Below, piece by piece: positions 7,410 through 15,515 of a DNA stretch of 16,202 nt. The stretch spans positions 1 to 16,202 of the forward strand of contig JAUJNU010000013.1 in the NCBI GenBank assembly GCA_030448085.1. The letters are read 5' to 3'. A model generated the notes under the pieces. The model saw only the letters and a program-made list of their open reading frames with translations, ran no database searches and was not told where the DNA came from. The position numbers and the translations under genes were made by a program. This DNA comes from Actinomycetota bacterium. Lineage in GTDB: Bacteria; Actinomycetota; UBA4738; CADDZG01; WHSQ01. The first letter of the stretch is position 1. Each line of letters starts with the position of its first letter.

Positions 7410-8610
7410 TGGCCTTCGGCCAGAAGTAGCTCGCCTTCTGAGGCATCCGCTCTCCTGAACTGGCCACCGCGACGATCTGAGGCGCCGCGAGGGAGCGAAG
7501 TAACACCCCCGCGCTCCAGCCTTCTTCCCTCACGAGCCTCTGGATCTCCTCCGGCTCCTTGGAGAACCTGAGGTCCGTGACCGAGCCGAACACCCGCGGG
7601 AGCACCACCTCGTGCAGCGCCACCACGTCGAGCGCCCTCCACGCCGCCGCCCGGTCGCCGACGACCTGTTCGACGGCGCCGGCGGAGACCTCGAGAGTGA
7701 ACGTGCCCGCTTCGGTCACGAACAGGAAAGGATGGTCGGCCTCCGAGCTTGCGAGGGCAGCGGCCGCACCTTCTGCGTCGGTCGCTGTGATCGCGCCGAG
7801 CTCTGTCAGCCGCAGGACCGTCTCCTCCGCGGGCTGGTCGGCCATCACGGCCCGGTTGTACGGGAGGACGACGAGGTCCTCTGCGTCCGCGTCCACGCAG
7901 AAGCACATGGTCGCCCCGTGATCCCCCGCGGTTCCGGCCCGGCTCTCGTGGTAGGCGAGGGCGGTTTCGTAGCGGTGGTGACCGTCGGCGATCACGAGGG
8001 GGCCGGGGCGCAGGGCCTCGGACAGCATCGTCACCTCGGCGGGAGCGCCGATCGCCCAGAGTCGGTGAAGGATCCCCACCTCGTCCTGGAAGCGGGCCGC
8101 CGGGGGGCGGTGCTCCAGCGCGTCGAAGAAGGGGGCGAGCCCGCCGGCCCCGCGGTAGATCGCATAGATCGGCGAGATGTTGACCTGCATCGCCTCGAGG
8201 AGCGCCATCCGATCCGCCTTCGGCCCCGCCATCGTCCGCTCGTGGGGGAGCACACCGGCCTCCGAACCGAACTTCTCCAGCTCGAGCGCCCCGATCACCC
8301 CGGCCACGCGGCTGCGCGAGCCGCCGGGAGGGGTGAAGTCCTGACGGTAGACATAGAAGGAGGGGGTGGGGTCGGGGGCGAGGACTCCCTCCTCCATCCA
8401 CCTGCCGAACGTCTCTGCAGCGTCCCTATACTTGGCCGCCCCCTCGCCCTTGGTCTGGGCCAGCTCGAGGCGCACCGCGTTGTGGGGGTGCCGTTCATGA
8501 AGCCACACCTGCTCGTCGTCCGAGATGACGTCGTAAGGGGGGCATACGAGGTCCTGGAGGTCTCCCGACGACTGGTAACGGATCCCCCGAAAAGGCCTTA
8601 GCTCCGGCAT
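7378..8610 (-). CDS. DUF1015 family protein
   Basis: A 410-residue cytoplasmic protein of the widespread DUF1015 family (Pfam PF06245), whose biochemical role is not established to my knowledge. Hallmarks are LRPFRGIRY at the N-terminus (4-12), CPPYDVIS (23-30), HERT (123-126) and DGHHRYETA (209-217). The length matches the family. The ATG at 8608-8610 is the natural start because LRPFRGIRY is the usual N-terminus. There is no Shine-Dalgarno, but TATCAT lies 8 nt upstream on the same strand, suggesting a leaderless mRNA. The gene is head-to-head with the HAD phosphatase and overlaps the preceding plus-strand gene tail-to-tail. Confidence 0.93.
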   Translation of the reverse strand: MPELRPFRGIRYQSSGDLQDLVCPPYDVISDDEQVWLHERHPHNAVRLELAQTKGEGAAKYRDAAETFGRWMEEGVLAPDPTPSFYVYRQDFTPPGGSRSRVAGVIGALELEKFGSEAGVLPHERTMAGPKADRMALLEAMQVNISPIYAIYRGAGGLAPFFDALEHRPPAARFQDEVGILHRLWAIGAPAEVTMLSEALRPGPLVIADGHHRYETALAYHESRAGTAGDHGATMCFCVDADAEDLVVLPYNRAVMADQPAEETVLRLTELGAITATDAEGAAAALASSEADHPFLFVTEAGTFTLEVSAGAVEQVVGDRAAAWRALDVVALHEVVLPRVFGSVTDLRFSKEPEEIQRLVREEGWSAGVLLRSLAAPQIVAVASSGERMPQKASYFWPKAITGMVFRSLR

Positions 8611-8618
8611 GGAGCGGG

Positions 8619-8624
8619 ATGATA
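8619..8624 (-). promoter_or_regulatory. Predicted -10 box (TATCAT) for the DUF1015 gene, lying on the HAD start codon
   Basis: Read on the minus strand, these six bases are TATCAT, a good TANNNT match, with 8 nt before the DUF1015 ATG. On the plus strand the same bases are ATGATA, the first two codons of the HAD gene. This is a consensus match plus spacing argument; no -35 was identified. Confidence 0.45.
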
Positions 8625-9407
8625 AGCGAGCAGGTGGACGCCCTCGTATGCGACCTCGACGGCGTCATGTACAGGGGTGAGGTGCCGGTCCCGGGCTCGG
8701 CAGCTGCCGTGGCTCGGTTGCGCGCCGCAGGGGTGCGGTTCCTCTTCTGCACGAACAACTCTCGCTGGACCGACGCCCAGTACGTGGACAAGCTCGAGCG
8801 GATCGGGGTGCCGGTCACCCCCGAGGAGATCCTCAGCTCCGCCGCGGTGACTGGAGACGAGGTGCGCCGACGTGGCCTCGGCGGGTCGCGGGGCTTCTTG
8901 ATCGGCGGGGACGGGATCCGGGAACACCTCGAGGCGGCGGGGGTGGAGCTCCTCCCCCTTGACGACGCAGAGGGGGCCGAGCTCGTCGTCCTCGGGGCGG
9001 ACCCCGAGTTCACTTACGAGGACGTGAGGGTGGCTTCCAATCTCGTCCGGGCCGGTGCGGTCTTCCTCGCTACGAACTCCGACGCCACCTACCCGGCCCC
9101 CGAGGGCCTTCGGCCGGGGGCCGGGGCCATGCTCGCGGCGGTCGAGGTCGCGGCGGGACACAAGGCAGAGGTCATGGGCAAGCCCTTCCCGCCCATCATG
9201 GCCGCGGCCGCGAGGCGGCTGGAGGGCGCCGACCGGATAGGCGTGGTGGGCGATCAGCCCGCGACGGACCTGGCCGGGGCACGGGCCAGGGGGTGGTTGG
9301 CCATCCTCGTTCTCTCCGGCGTCACATCGGTCGAGGAGGTTGCCGCCGCCGACCCTCAGCCCGATCTGGTGGTAGCGGCCCTCGCCGCCCTCGCCGCCCC
9401 CGTCTGA
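8619..9407 (+). CDS. HAD-IIA family phosphatase (NagD-like; Rv1692-type)
   Basis: This cytoplasmic haloacid-dehalogenase-superfamily phosphatase has 262 residues, normal for subclass IIA. Motif I is CDLDGVMY, with Asp12 as nucleophile and Asp14 as acid/base. Motif II is TNNS (45-48), motif III uses Lys188 in MGKPFPP, and motif IV is GDQPATD (211-217). The C2-type cap lies between motifs II and III. The homologue in the same position in M. tuberculosis, Rv1692, is reported as a glycerol-3-phosphate phosphatase; applying that substrate here is an inference from synteny. A GGAG (8611-8614) sits only 4 nt before the ATG. It is separated from the tlyA block by an opposite-strand rhomboid gene. Confidence 0.9.
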   Translation: MISEQVDALVCDLDGVMYRGEVPVPGSAAAVARLRAAGVRFLFCTNNSRWTDAQYVDKLERIGVPVTPEEILSSAAVTGDEVRRRGLGGSRGFLIGGDGIREHLEAAGVELLPLDDAEGAELVVLGADPEFTYEDVRVASNLVRAGAVFLATNSDATYPAPEGLRPGAGAMLAAVEVAAGHKAEVMGKPFPPIMAAAARRLEGADRIGVVGDQPATDLAGARARGWLAILVLSGVTSVEEVAAADPQPDLVVAALAALAAPV

Positions 9408-9455
9408 ACGGGTTCCTCTTCAGGAAACAGGTACAGATCTCGTGCCTACATCCAC

Positions 9456-10246
9456 TCAGAACCGGCCGCGGCCGAAGCGCCGGGTGGGTAGGTAGGGGCT
9501 GAGCGCGGGGGCCGGGTGGGGGCGGCCGCCAAGGATGTAGATCCCGATGAGACCGAAGACGAAGCCGCCCACGTGCGCCATCCAGGCCACCTGGCTCGAT
9601 CCCAGGCCGGGGGACCCGATGCCTACCCGCTCGGCTATCTCCGGGAGCCCGATCAGGAACTGATAGGCGAACCAGACCCCGAGCACGAGGAGAGCGGACA
9701 TGGTCGTCAGGAAGACGATGAAGATCGGGACCAGGACCCGCACCCGGGCGCGGATAAAGGATGTAGGCCCCCATCACCGCGGCCACCGCTCCCGAAGCGC
9801 CGACGGAGGGGGCGATGTCGTTCGTGTGAGTGAGGACGTGGGCCATCGGCGCGGCGATGCCGCCCAGCAGGTAGAAGACGAGGTACTTCGTGCCCCAGGT
9901 AGTCCTCGACGTTGTTGCCGAACACCCAGAGGAACAGCATGTTGCCGATGATGTGCATGAAGCCTGCGTGAAGGAAGATCGAAAGGATCGCGACGAGGAA
10001 GGAGCCGATGCCCCGGTCGGGGATCGGGACGATCAGCCCCCCACCGAAGTTGACCGCGTCCGGACACATGTCCGCCAACTGGCAAGACACCGGGGCGTTC
10101 TCGAAGAAGTAGGCCGTCGATTCGATGTTGGTGCCGAAGCCCGGTTCCTGGAAGAAAGCGAAGATGTTCGCGGCTATGAGGGCAAGGGTTACGTACGGCG
10201 TACGTCTGGTGGGATTGGCGTCCGAGATCGGGATGAGGCTCAGCAC
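9456..10246 (-). CDS. Rhomboid family intramembrane serine protease (two frameshifts)
   Basis: Rhomboid proteases cut substrates inside the membrane. Three reading-frame pieces join into one protein of about 262-264 residues. The first runs from GTG 10244-10246 to about 9895: N-terminal helix, an HAGFMHIIGNMLFLWVFG motif, and a loop. The second (about 9893 to 9755) reads TKYLVFYLLGG and then the GASG motif with the catalytic Ser. The third (about 9750 to 9456) has further helices and the catalytic His in MAHVGGFVFG. The breaks are near 9888-9896 and 9741-9752. Both can be healed by restoring one dinucleotide (giving GHTKY and YPRARV) or by removing one base. All catalytic motifs are intact, so sequence error is as likely as gene death. 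A leaderless promoter is predicted. Confidence 0.85.
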
Positions 10247-10252
10247 CGAGCG

Positions 10253-10258
10253 AGTATA
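10253..10258 (-). promoter_or_regulatory. Predicted -10 box (TATACT) of a leaderless rhomboid transcript
   Basis: On the minus strand TATACT is an excellent -10 hexamer, and it ends 6 nt before the rhomboid GTG start (10244-10246). There is no Shine-Dalgarno in front of that start. It lies in the 59-bp gap shared with the divergent plus-strand gene. Confidence 0.6.
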
Positions 10259-10305
10259 GGTTGGGGGCTGTAGTCCCTTGGCCGCGCCGAGAAGGAGGTT
10301 CTAAC

Positions 10306-10793
10306 GTGCTCGATGAGTTGCGCAGAGTGGCACTCGTTACCTCGGGGGTAGCCGAGCTGACGCGACACCGGCGGAGCAGATCGTTAGAGATCTCGTGCAG
10401 TCCGGGGAGATTCGCAGGGACAAAGCCTCGAGCACCGTGAAAGAGCTCCGTCTCCTTCGCGATGGAGAACAGACGCGAGGTCATCTCTCTTCTGAGGGGC
10501 GAGATCGAGTCTCAGGTGGAGTCTCTGGGGCTCATCCGCAGGAAGGACCTCGACCGGCTCGAGAGGCGCATCGGCCGGCTAGAGGACAAGATCGAAAGTC
10601 TCCGCTCGCCGACGGCCGCAGAGCCGGGCCCCGGGGCCACGAAGACGACGAGGAACAAGCCCACGGCCAAGAAGCCCACGGCCAAGAAGCCCACGGCCAA
10701 GAAGCCCACGGCCAAGAAGCCCACGTCAAGAAGCCCACGGACAAGACGCCCACGGCCAACAAGCCCACGGCCACGAAGTCGACCTCGCGCTAG
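10306..10793 (+). CDS. Phasin-like helical protein with lysine-rich KPTAK-repeat tail (three frameshifts)
   Basis: It starts at GTG 10306-10308 behind a strong ribosome site, AAGGAGG (10292-10298), spaced 7 nt. The reconstructed protein is about 162 residues. The N-terminal half is helical, from LDELRRVALVTSGVAELTR through ENRREVISLLRGEI to LDRLERRIGRLEDKIE, the last likely a coiled coil. This layout recalls actinobacterial proteins often annotated as phasin-like, seen near tlyA. The C-terminal half is a basic low-complexity tail of Lys-Pro-Thr-Ala repeats, like histone-H1-type tails, which could bind nucleic acid or polyphosphate (inference). Three shifts are needed: one missing base near 10369-10372, one extra near 10447-10460, and one missing near 10725. 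Together they restore a frame ending at TAG 10791-10793. Function is not known. Confidence 0.65.
10660..10770 (+). repeat. 15-bp tandem repeat encoding KPTAK units
   Basis: Four perfect copies of CCCACGGCCAAGAAG occupy 10660-10719. Degenerate copies follow to about 10770, the first of them one base short (10720-10733). The unit is a whole number of codons, so copy-number change would keep the frame. The array codes for the basic tail of the surrounding gene. Confidence 0.9.
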
Positions 10794-10862
10794 TGGACGA
10801 CGAGGGGGGCGGCCGCCGTGTGCCGGGCGCGGTCCCGCCGTCCCTCGTCCGGCGGCTGGTAG

Positions 10863-11027
10863 ATGGAGCCACCCTCGCCCGGCCAACCGCAGCTGAATAA
10901 AGCACTGGACGTGGCCGAGGCTGAGGCAAGCGACGGGGAGCGCCTCTAGCTGCTGGACGATCTGTATCGAGAATTGGAGCGAGAGTTGGAGCTACCCGTT
11001 GACCCCCCGCGCCAGACTGGACGCTGA
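10863..11027 (+). pseudogene. Small acidic protein upstream of tlyA, interrupted by an in-frame TAG
   Basis: From ATG 10863-10865 one frame runs to TGA 11025-11027 with a single TAG at 10947-10949. The two parts read MEPPSPGQPQLNKALDVAEA (residues 1-20 of the first) and, after the stop, LLDDLYRELERELELP. This resembles the short, acidic, helix-rich proteins found just before tlyA in actinobacteria (positional equivalent of M. tuberculosis Rv1693). Its function is unknown. The reading continues past the TTG start of tlyA, which would give translational coupling if intact. It could be a real nonsense mutation, a base error, or chance. No clear ribosome site precedes the ATG. Confidence 0.45.
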
Positions 11028-11787
11028 GCTCGTCCGCAGAGGCCTTGCCGCGACCCGCAGCGAGGCGAAGCGGGTTATCGACGAGGGCCTTGTCTTGATC
11101 CCGGGCCTTCCCACTCCCACCCCGGCCTCACTGATCAGCCCCGACGACAACATCAAGATCGATGGGGGGGCCGCGCGCTTCGTCTCCCGCGGTGGGGACA
11201 AGCTCGACCGTGCTCTGGCGCGCCTCGACGTCCAGGTGAAGGACCGGACCTGGCTCGATGCCGGTGCCTCGACCGGGGGGTTCACCGACCGGCTGCTGCA
11301 AGGTGGGGCGTCGGGGGTGATCGCCATCGACGTCGGGTACGGCCAGCTCCATTGGCGTCTCCGGAACGACGAGCGGGTGGTCGTGCTCGAGAGGACGAAC
11401 GTGAGAGCGCTCGCACCGGAGGACCTTCCCTACCTCCCGCAAGCCGTCACCGGCGACCTCTCGTTCATCTCCTTACGGCTCGTTCTTCCCTCCCTCGTGT
11501 CCCTGGCCGAGCCGCACGCGGCGTTCGTCCTTCTCGTGAAGCCTCAGTTCGAGGTCGGGAAAGGGGCTGTCGGAAGAGGGGGAGTCGTGCGCGACCCGGA
11601 GCTGTGGGCCTCTGCTATCAACTCCGTCATCGAGGAGGCGGACACCCTGGGGCTCGGCTTCGCCCGGGCCGTGCCTTCGGAGCTTCCGGGGCCGGCCGGC
11701 AACCGGGAGTTCTTCGTCCACCTCGAAAGGGGAGCCGACGGGGACCTCGGGTCGGTCGACCGAGCGGTAGCCGAGGCAGCCTCGTGA
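10999..11787 (+). CDS. tlyA: TlyA family rRNA (cytidine-2'-O)-methyltransferase
   Basis: TlyA methylates the 2'-O of cytidines in 16S and 23S rRNA; in mycobacteria this modification is needed for capreomycin/viomycin sensitivity. The protein has 262 residues, the usual size. Residues about 1-60 form the S4-like RNA-binding domain (RARLDAELVRRGLA). The Rossmann methyltransferase follows, with SAM motif I LDAGASTGGF (86-95), acidic DVGYGQ (111-116), and the conserved KPQFEVG (181-187). The start is TTG 10999-11001, with GGAG about 7 nt upstream. It is chosen because RARLDAEL is the normal TlyA N-terminus. The stop overlaps nadK by 4 nt. Confidence 0.95.
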   Translation: MTPRARLDAELVRRGLAATRSEAKRVIDEGLVLIPGLPTPTPASLISPDDNIKIDGGAARFVSRGGDKLDRALARLDVQVKDRTWLDAGASTGGFTDRLLQGGASGVIAIDVGYGQLHWRLRNDERVVVLERTNVRALAPEDLPYLPQAVTGDLSFISLRLVLPSLVSLAEPHAAFVLLVKPQFEVGKGAVGRGGVVRDPELWASAINSVIEEADTLGLGFARAVPSELPGPAGNREFFVHLERGADGDLGSVDRAVAEAAS

Positions 11788-12590
11788 TCGGGCGCGTGTC
11801 GATCGTGCTGCACGACGGAAAGCCGCGCGCGGTCGAGCTGCGTGACGAGGTGCAGCGATTCCTCCACTCGAACGGGATCGCCCTCGTCGACAAACAGCCG
11901 GATCTGGTCGTCAGTCTCGGTGGAGACGGGACCATGCTTCGGGCTGCGCGCGCTGCGCATGCCGCGGACGCGCCGCTTCTCGGTGTGAACCTCGGGACCC
12001 TCGGCTATCTGACAGAGACAGATGCGGCGGACTGGCAGCCGGCCCTGCAGCAGGTCCTGGACGGCCAACACCACATCGAGCACCGGATGATGCTCGCCTG
12101 CCGTGTCAGCACCGGTGGTAAGCAGATCGATTATGTAGGCCTGAACGAGGTCCTCGTCGAACGCGTGACTAGGCACCGGCTCGTTCGCCTCGTTGTGAAG
12201 ATCGGCGGCGAGAGCCTTGCGGCCTTCAATGCGGACGGGATCATCGTGGCTACTCCAACCGGCTCCACCGCCTACGCCCTCAGTGCGGGAGGGCCGATCG
12301 TCTCCCCACAGGCCGAGTGCATGGTCGTCGTGCCGGTCAGCCCTCACATGATCTTCTCCCGCCCCTTCGTCCTGTCGCAGGACGCAACCGTTGAGCTCGC
12401 CCTGGAGGGAGAGGAGCAGGAAGCTTCGGTCTCTCTCGACGGTGCACTCGGATGCGACCTCGGATCGGGCGCCATGGTCCTCGTCCGCAGGCATCCCCAG
12501 CCCTTGCGCCTCGCCCGCCTTGCCGGACCCGGCTTCATAGAGCGGCTGCGTTCCAAGCTCGGGCTCCCGGGGGCCGGCGCTGAGGGCTGA
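11784..12590 (+). CDS. nadK: NAD kinase
   Basis: This cytoplasmic enzyme phosphorylates NAD to NADP. The protein has 268 residues, slightly shorter than the common 280-310. Motifs are GGDGT (46-50), GVNLGTLGYLTE (67-78), NE at 121-122, and the NAD-binding TPTGSTAYALSAGGP (157-171). The start is GTG 11784-11786, overlapping the tlyA stop as GTGA, so it is translated from the tlyA message. The same frame is open far upstream, but that upstream part is a shadow of tlyA. A 41-bp gap separates it from recN. Confidence 0.95.
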   Translation: MIGRVSIVLHDGKPRAVELRDEVQRFLHSNGIALVDKQPDLVVSLGGDGTMLRAARAAHAADAPLLGVNLGTLGYLTETDAADWQPALQQVLDGQHHIEHRMMLACRVSTGGKQIDYVGLNEVLVERVTRHRLVRLVVKIGGESLAAFNADGIIVATPTGSTAYALSAGGPIVSPQAECMVVVPVSPHMIFSRPFVLSQDATVELALEGEEQEASVSLDGALGCDLGSGAMVLVRRHPQPLRLARLAGPGFIERLRSKLGLPGAGAEG

Positions 12591-12618
12591 AACACCCATC
12601 TCGCGTCCCCCCCGCCCG

Positions 12619-12624
12619 TAGGAT
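12619..12624 (+). promoter_or_regulatory. Predicted -10 box (TAGGAT) of a leaderless recN transcript
   Basis: TAGGAT fits TANNNT and ends 7 nt before the recN ATG (12632). It lies in the 41-bp nadK-recN gap, so recN may have its own internal promoter besides read-through from tlyA-nadK. No LexA box was recognised. Confidence 0.5.
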
Positions 12625-12631
12625 TCGAGGG

Positions 12632-14322
12632 ATGTGGAGCGAGGTGGTGGTGGAGGGTCTGGGCGTCCTTGCGAGGGCCGAGCTCTCCTTCGAGCCGGGC
12701 AGCGGAGCCCTCACGGGCGAGACCGGCGCGGGCAAGACCCTACTCGTGGCCGCAGCGGGATTGCTCGCCGGGGGCCGCGCCGAGCGCTCCCTCGTCCGTA
12801 ATGGGTTTAAGGAGGCAACGGTCGAGGGTCGCTTCATAGTGCCCAGCGACCACCCGGTCGTCGCATTCCTGGAGGAGCAAGGGGTCCCTGTGGAGGAGGG
12901 CTCGGACGAGGTGGAGCTGGGTCGTGGCCCGGTCCATCCCCGCCGAAGGGCGCCGGGAAGGCGAGGATCAACGGACGCCTCGTCACGCTCGCGGTCCTCG
13001 GCGAGGCGGGCGGTGCGCTCATGGAGATCGCCGGGCAACACGAGCACGCGCATCTGGGCCGTGCCGGTTATCAGAGGGGGCTTCTCGACTCGTTCATAGG
13101 CCCCGCGGCCACCGATCTTGTCGATGAGGTGAGAGATGCCGTCCGTTCCGCCGGAGCCGCCCGGCGGAAGCTGGAGGAGCTCGAAGCGAGCGAGAGATCC
13201 CGGAGCCGGGAGTTGGATGTCCTCAGCTACGAGATCGCGGAGATAGAGAAAGCCTCCCTCGCTGAGGGGGAGGTTGCCGACCTCCAGGCGCGGGCGTCCC
13301 GGCTCGAGCACGCCTCGACGATCGCGGTGGGAGTGGCAACGGCAGCCGAATCCCTGACGGGTGAGGGCGGGGCCGACGAGGCCCTTGCAACGGCCGAGTC
13401 AGCGGTGCGGCAGGCAGCCGCCGGAGACCCTGGGCTGACGCCACTCGCCGACAGGCTCGAGGCCGCCCGTTACGAGGTTGCGGACGTGGCCACGGAGCTG
13501 ACCGGCGTGGACACGGCTCCGGACTCCGACGCCCTCGAGGGAGTGCACGCTCGCCTCGGGGTCATCGCGCGGCTCCGCCGCAAGTACGGCCCCGAGGAGA
13601 GCGACGTCATGGGATACCTCGCCTCCGCCAGGACGAGGGCCGAGGAGCTCGGCCGCGCCGGCCAGGACATAGAGCATCTGCGCGGCGAGCACGAGCGGCT
13701 CCTTCGGCGGGCATCCGAGGCGGCCGAGCGGCTGACGTCGATGAGGCGGGAGGCGGCCCCGGGCCTGGCGGCAGCGGTCGAGGCGCGCCTCCACGATCTC
13801 GCCTTACCCGGCGCCCGATTCGAGGTGGGGCTCGAGCCGAAGGATCTCTACGAGGGCGGTCTCGAGGATGTCGAGCTGCTCGTGGCGCCCAACAAGGGCG
13901 AGGCCGCGCTTCCGGTCGCCCGCTCCGCCTCCGGCGGCGAGCTGTCGAGGATCTCTCTTGCTCTGCACCTGGTCACGACGACGGGCCTCGTCGGGACGAT
14001 GATCTTCGACGAGGTCGACGCCGGCGTCGGGGGTGAGGCCGCCAGAGCGGTCGGCGCTGCCTTGGCTCAGTTGGCCGAGAGCGCCGGCGTCCAGGTCCTG
14101 GTGGTGACGCACCTGCCGCAGGTCGCCGCGTTCGCGTCGGCTCAATACAGGGTGCGGAAAGAGGAGGCGGACGGTAGGACGGTCGCGGTCGTCGAGCGTG
14201 TCGAGGGGGACGAGCGGGTCTCGGAGCTGTCGCGGATGCTGGCGGGGCTCCCGGGCTCGGACGTGGCGAGGGAGCACGCTCGGGAGCTGCTCGAGCTTGC
14301 CGCGACCGGTACGGGGTCGTGA
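12632..14322 (+). CDS. recN: DNA repair protein RecN (two frameshifts near the N-terminal third)
   Basis: RecN is an SMC-like ATPase that acts at DNA double-strand breaks. The reconstructed length is about 562 residues, normal for the family. The N-terminal head carries Walker A GETGAGKT (29-36). The middle has Glu/Arg-rich coiled-coil arms. The C-terminal head holds SGGELSRISLAL (near 13930-13965), Walker B MIFDEVDAGVGG (near 14000-14035) and VTHLPQVAAF. The frame is broken twice, at GGG 12919-12921 and GGG 12954-12956. Removing one G at each place restores an unbroken protein (EVELVVARSIPAEGR and RKARINGRLVTLAVL). Because both breaks are in G runs and everything else is conserved, indel errors are plausible. 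If real, the gene would be dead, or only 13021-14322 would be read. Confidence 0.88.
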
Positions 14323-15515
14323 GCCCCCGGCTGAAGCGCAGGCGCAACCGCCACAACACCCCGGGGGCCATCATCGGGACGGCCCGAGTCGACAAGCGCA
14401 CCAAGGACCTCCTTACCCGGCTCCAACCGGGCGAGATAGCGGTCATCGACCACGAAGACGTGGACCGGGTTGCTGCAGAAGCCCTCGTGCTGCGGCAACC
14501 CAGGGCGGTCGTCAACGCAGCCCGCTCCGCGACCGGACGGTACCCGAACCTCGGGCCTCTTCTCCTTTGCTCCGCCGGCATCCCGCTCATCGACGATGCG
14601 GGGGCCGGGGTCATGAATGTGATCGAAGGCTCCCGCGTGGCGATCGAAGAGGACCGTCTCCTCCAGCTGTCGCCCAGCGGATCGCGAGAGCTCGGGAGAG
14701 GGCGGCTCCTCACCGTCGAGGACGTCGAGAAGGTGCTCGATACCGCCAAGCAAGGGATCTCGGCCGAGCTGGAACGGTTCGCTGAGAACACGATCGGTTA
14801 CATCAAGGACGAGCGCGATGTCCTGCTGGAGGCGGTTCGCCTCCCGGAGGTGAAGACCGAGTTCGAAGGCCGCCACGTGCTGCTCGTCGTGCGCGGGTAC
14901 GACTACAAGGAGGACCTGCGGGCTCTCCGCTCCTACGTCAGAGAAGTGAAGCCCCTGCTCGTCGGTGTCGACGGTGGGGCGGACGCTCTCCTCGACTTCG
15001 GCCTGAAGCCCGACATCATCGTCGGTGACATGGATTCCGTGACGACGGAAGCCCTTCTTTCCGGGGCGGAGCTCGTTGTCCATGCGTACCCCGGGGGGCA
15101 CGCTCCCGGGCTCGAGAGGGTGCACGCCTTGGGGCAACCGGCGATCGTCTACGAGGCGGCCGGCACCTCCGAGGACATCGCCATGCTCCTGGCTTACGAG
15201 CGGGGCGCCGAGCTTCTCGTTGCCGTGGGCACGCACTCGAACCTGGTCGAGTTCCTCGACAAGGGTCGCCGCGGGATGGCCTCGACGTTCCTCGTCCGGT
15301 TGAGGGTCGGCCCGATCCTCGTGGACGCCAAGGGCGTGAGCCGGCTCTACAGAGGAAGGGTGAGAAGAGTCGACCTGGCGATGCTCCTCGGCGCAGCGCT
15401 CCTCTCCCTGATCGTCGCCATCTCCCTTTCGCCGGTGGTGCGCCTCTACCTCGAGTTGCTGTGGCTCCAAGCGCGCGGCGTCTTCGACTCCATGATGCAA
15501 GGCTTGTTCTCGTGA
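14319..15515 (+). CDS. steA: SteA-like septation / cytokinetic ring protein
   Basis: A 398-residue homologue of M. tuberculosis Rv1697 and Corynebacterium SteA, which works with SteB in septation and envelope assembly. The core contains a thiamin-pyrophosphokinase-like signature, VGVDGGADALL then PDIIVGDMDSV (215-241). A C-terminal membrane helix (about 353-372) and a short tail follow. The start GTG 14319-14321 overlaps the recN stop (GTGA), and the stop overlaps the mctB/steB start the same way, so recN-steA-steB are coupled. The sequence is intact. The identification rests on motif, length and gene order. Confidence 0.88.
   Translation: MSPRLKRRRNRHNTPGAIIGTARVDKRTKDLLTRLQPGEIAVIDHEDVDRVAAEALVLRQPRAVVNAARSATGRYPNLGPLLLCSAGIPLIDDAGAGVMNVIEGSRVAIEEDRLLQLSPSGSRELGRGRLLTVEDVEKVLDTAKQGISAELERFAENTIGYIKDERDVLLEAVRLPEVKTEFEGRHVLLVVRGYDYKEDLRALRSYVREVKPLLVGVDGGADALLDFGLKPDIIVGDMDSVTTEALLSGAELVVHAYPGGHAPGLERVHALGQPAIVYEAAGTSEDIAMLLAYERGAELLVAVGTHSNLVEFLDKGRRGMASTFLVRLRVGPILVDAKGVSRLYRGRVRRVDLAMLLGAALLSLIVAISLSPVVRLYLELLWLQARGVFDSMMQGLFS

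Noticed and set aside
7136..8401. A 421-codon minus-strand frame overlapping DUF1015
   Set aside because: It is very rich in Arg, Gly and Pro with no domain. The DUF1015 frame on the same strand has family motifs along its whole length.
9408..9455. Bidirectional terminator between the HAD and rhomboid genes
   Set aside because: GGTTCCT-CTTC-AGGAAAC forms only a short imperfect stem with no T run on either side. Too weak to call.
10660..10770. CRISPR-like repeated array
   Set aside because: Units are 15 bp, directly adjacent with no spacers, and code for KPTAK. This is a coding tandem repeat.
11544..12599. A 351-codon minus-strand frame antisense to nadK
   Set aside because: nadK motifs are complete on the plus strand. 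The antisense frame shows no family features.
14142..15500. A 452-codon minus-strand frame antisense to steA
   Set aside because: Shadow of the well-supported steA gene; composition is His/Asp/Arg-rich without recognisable motifs.
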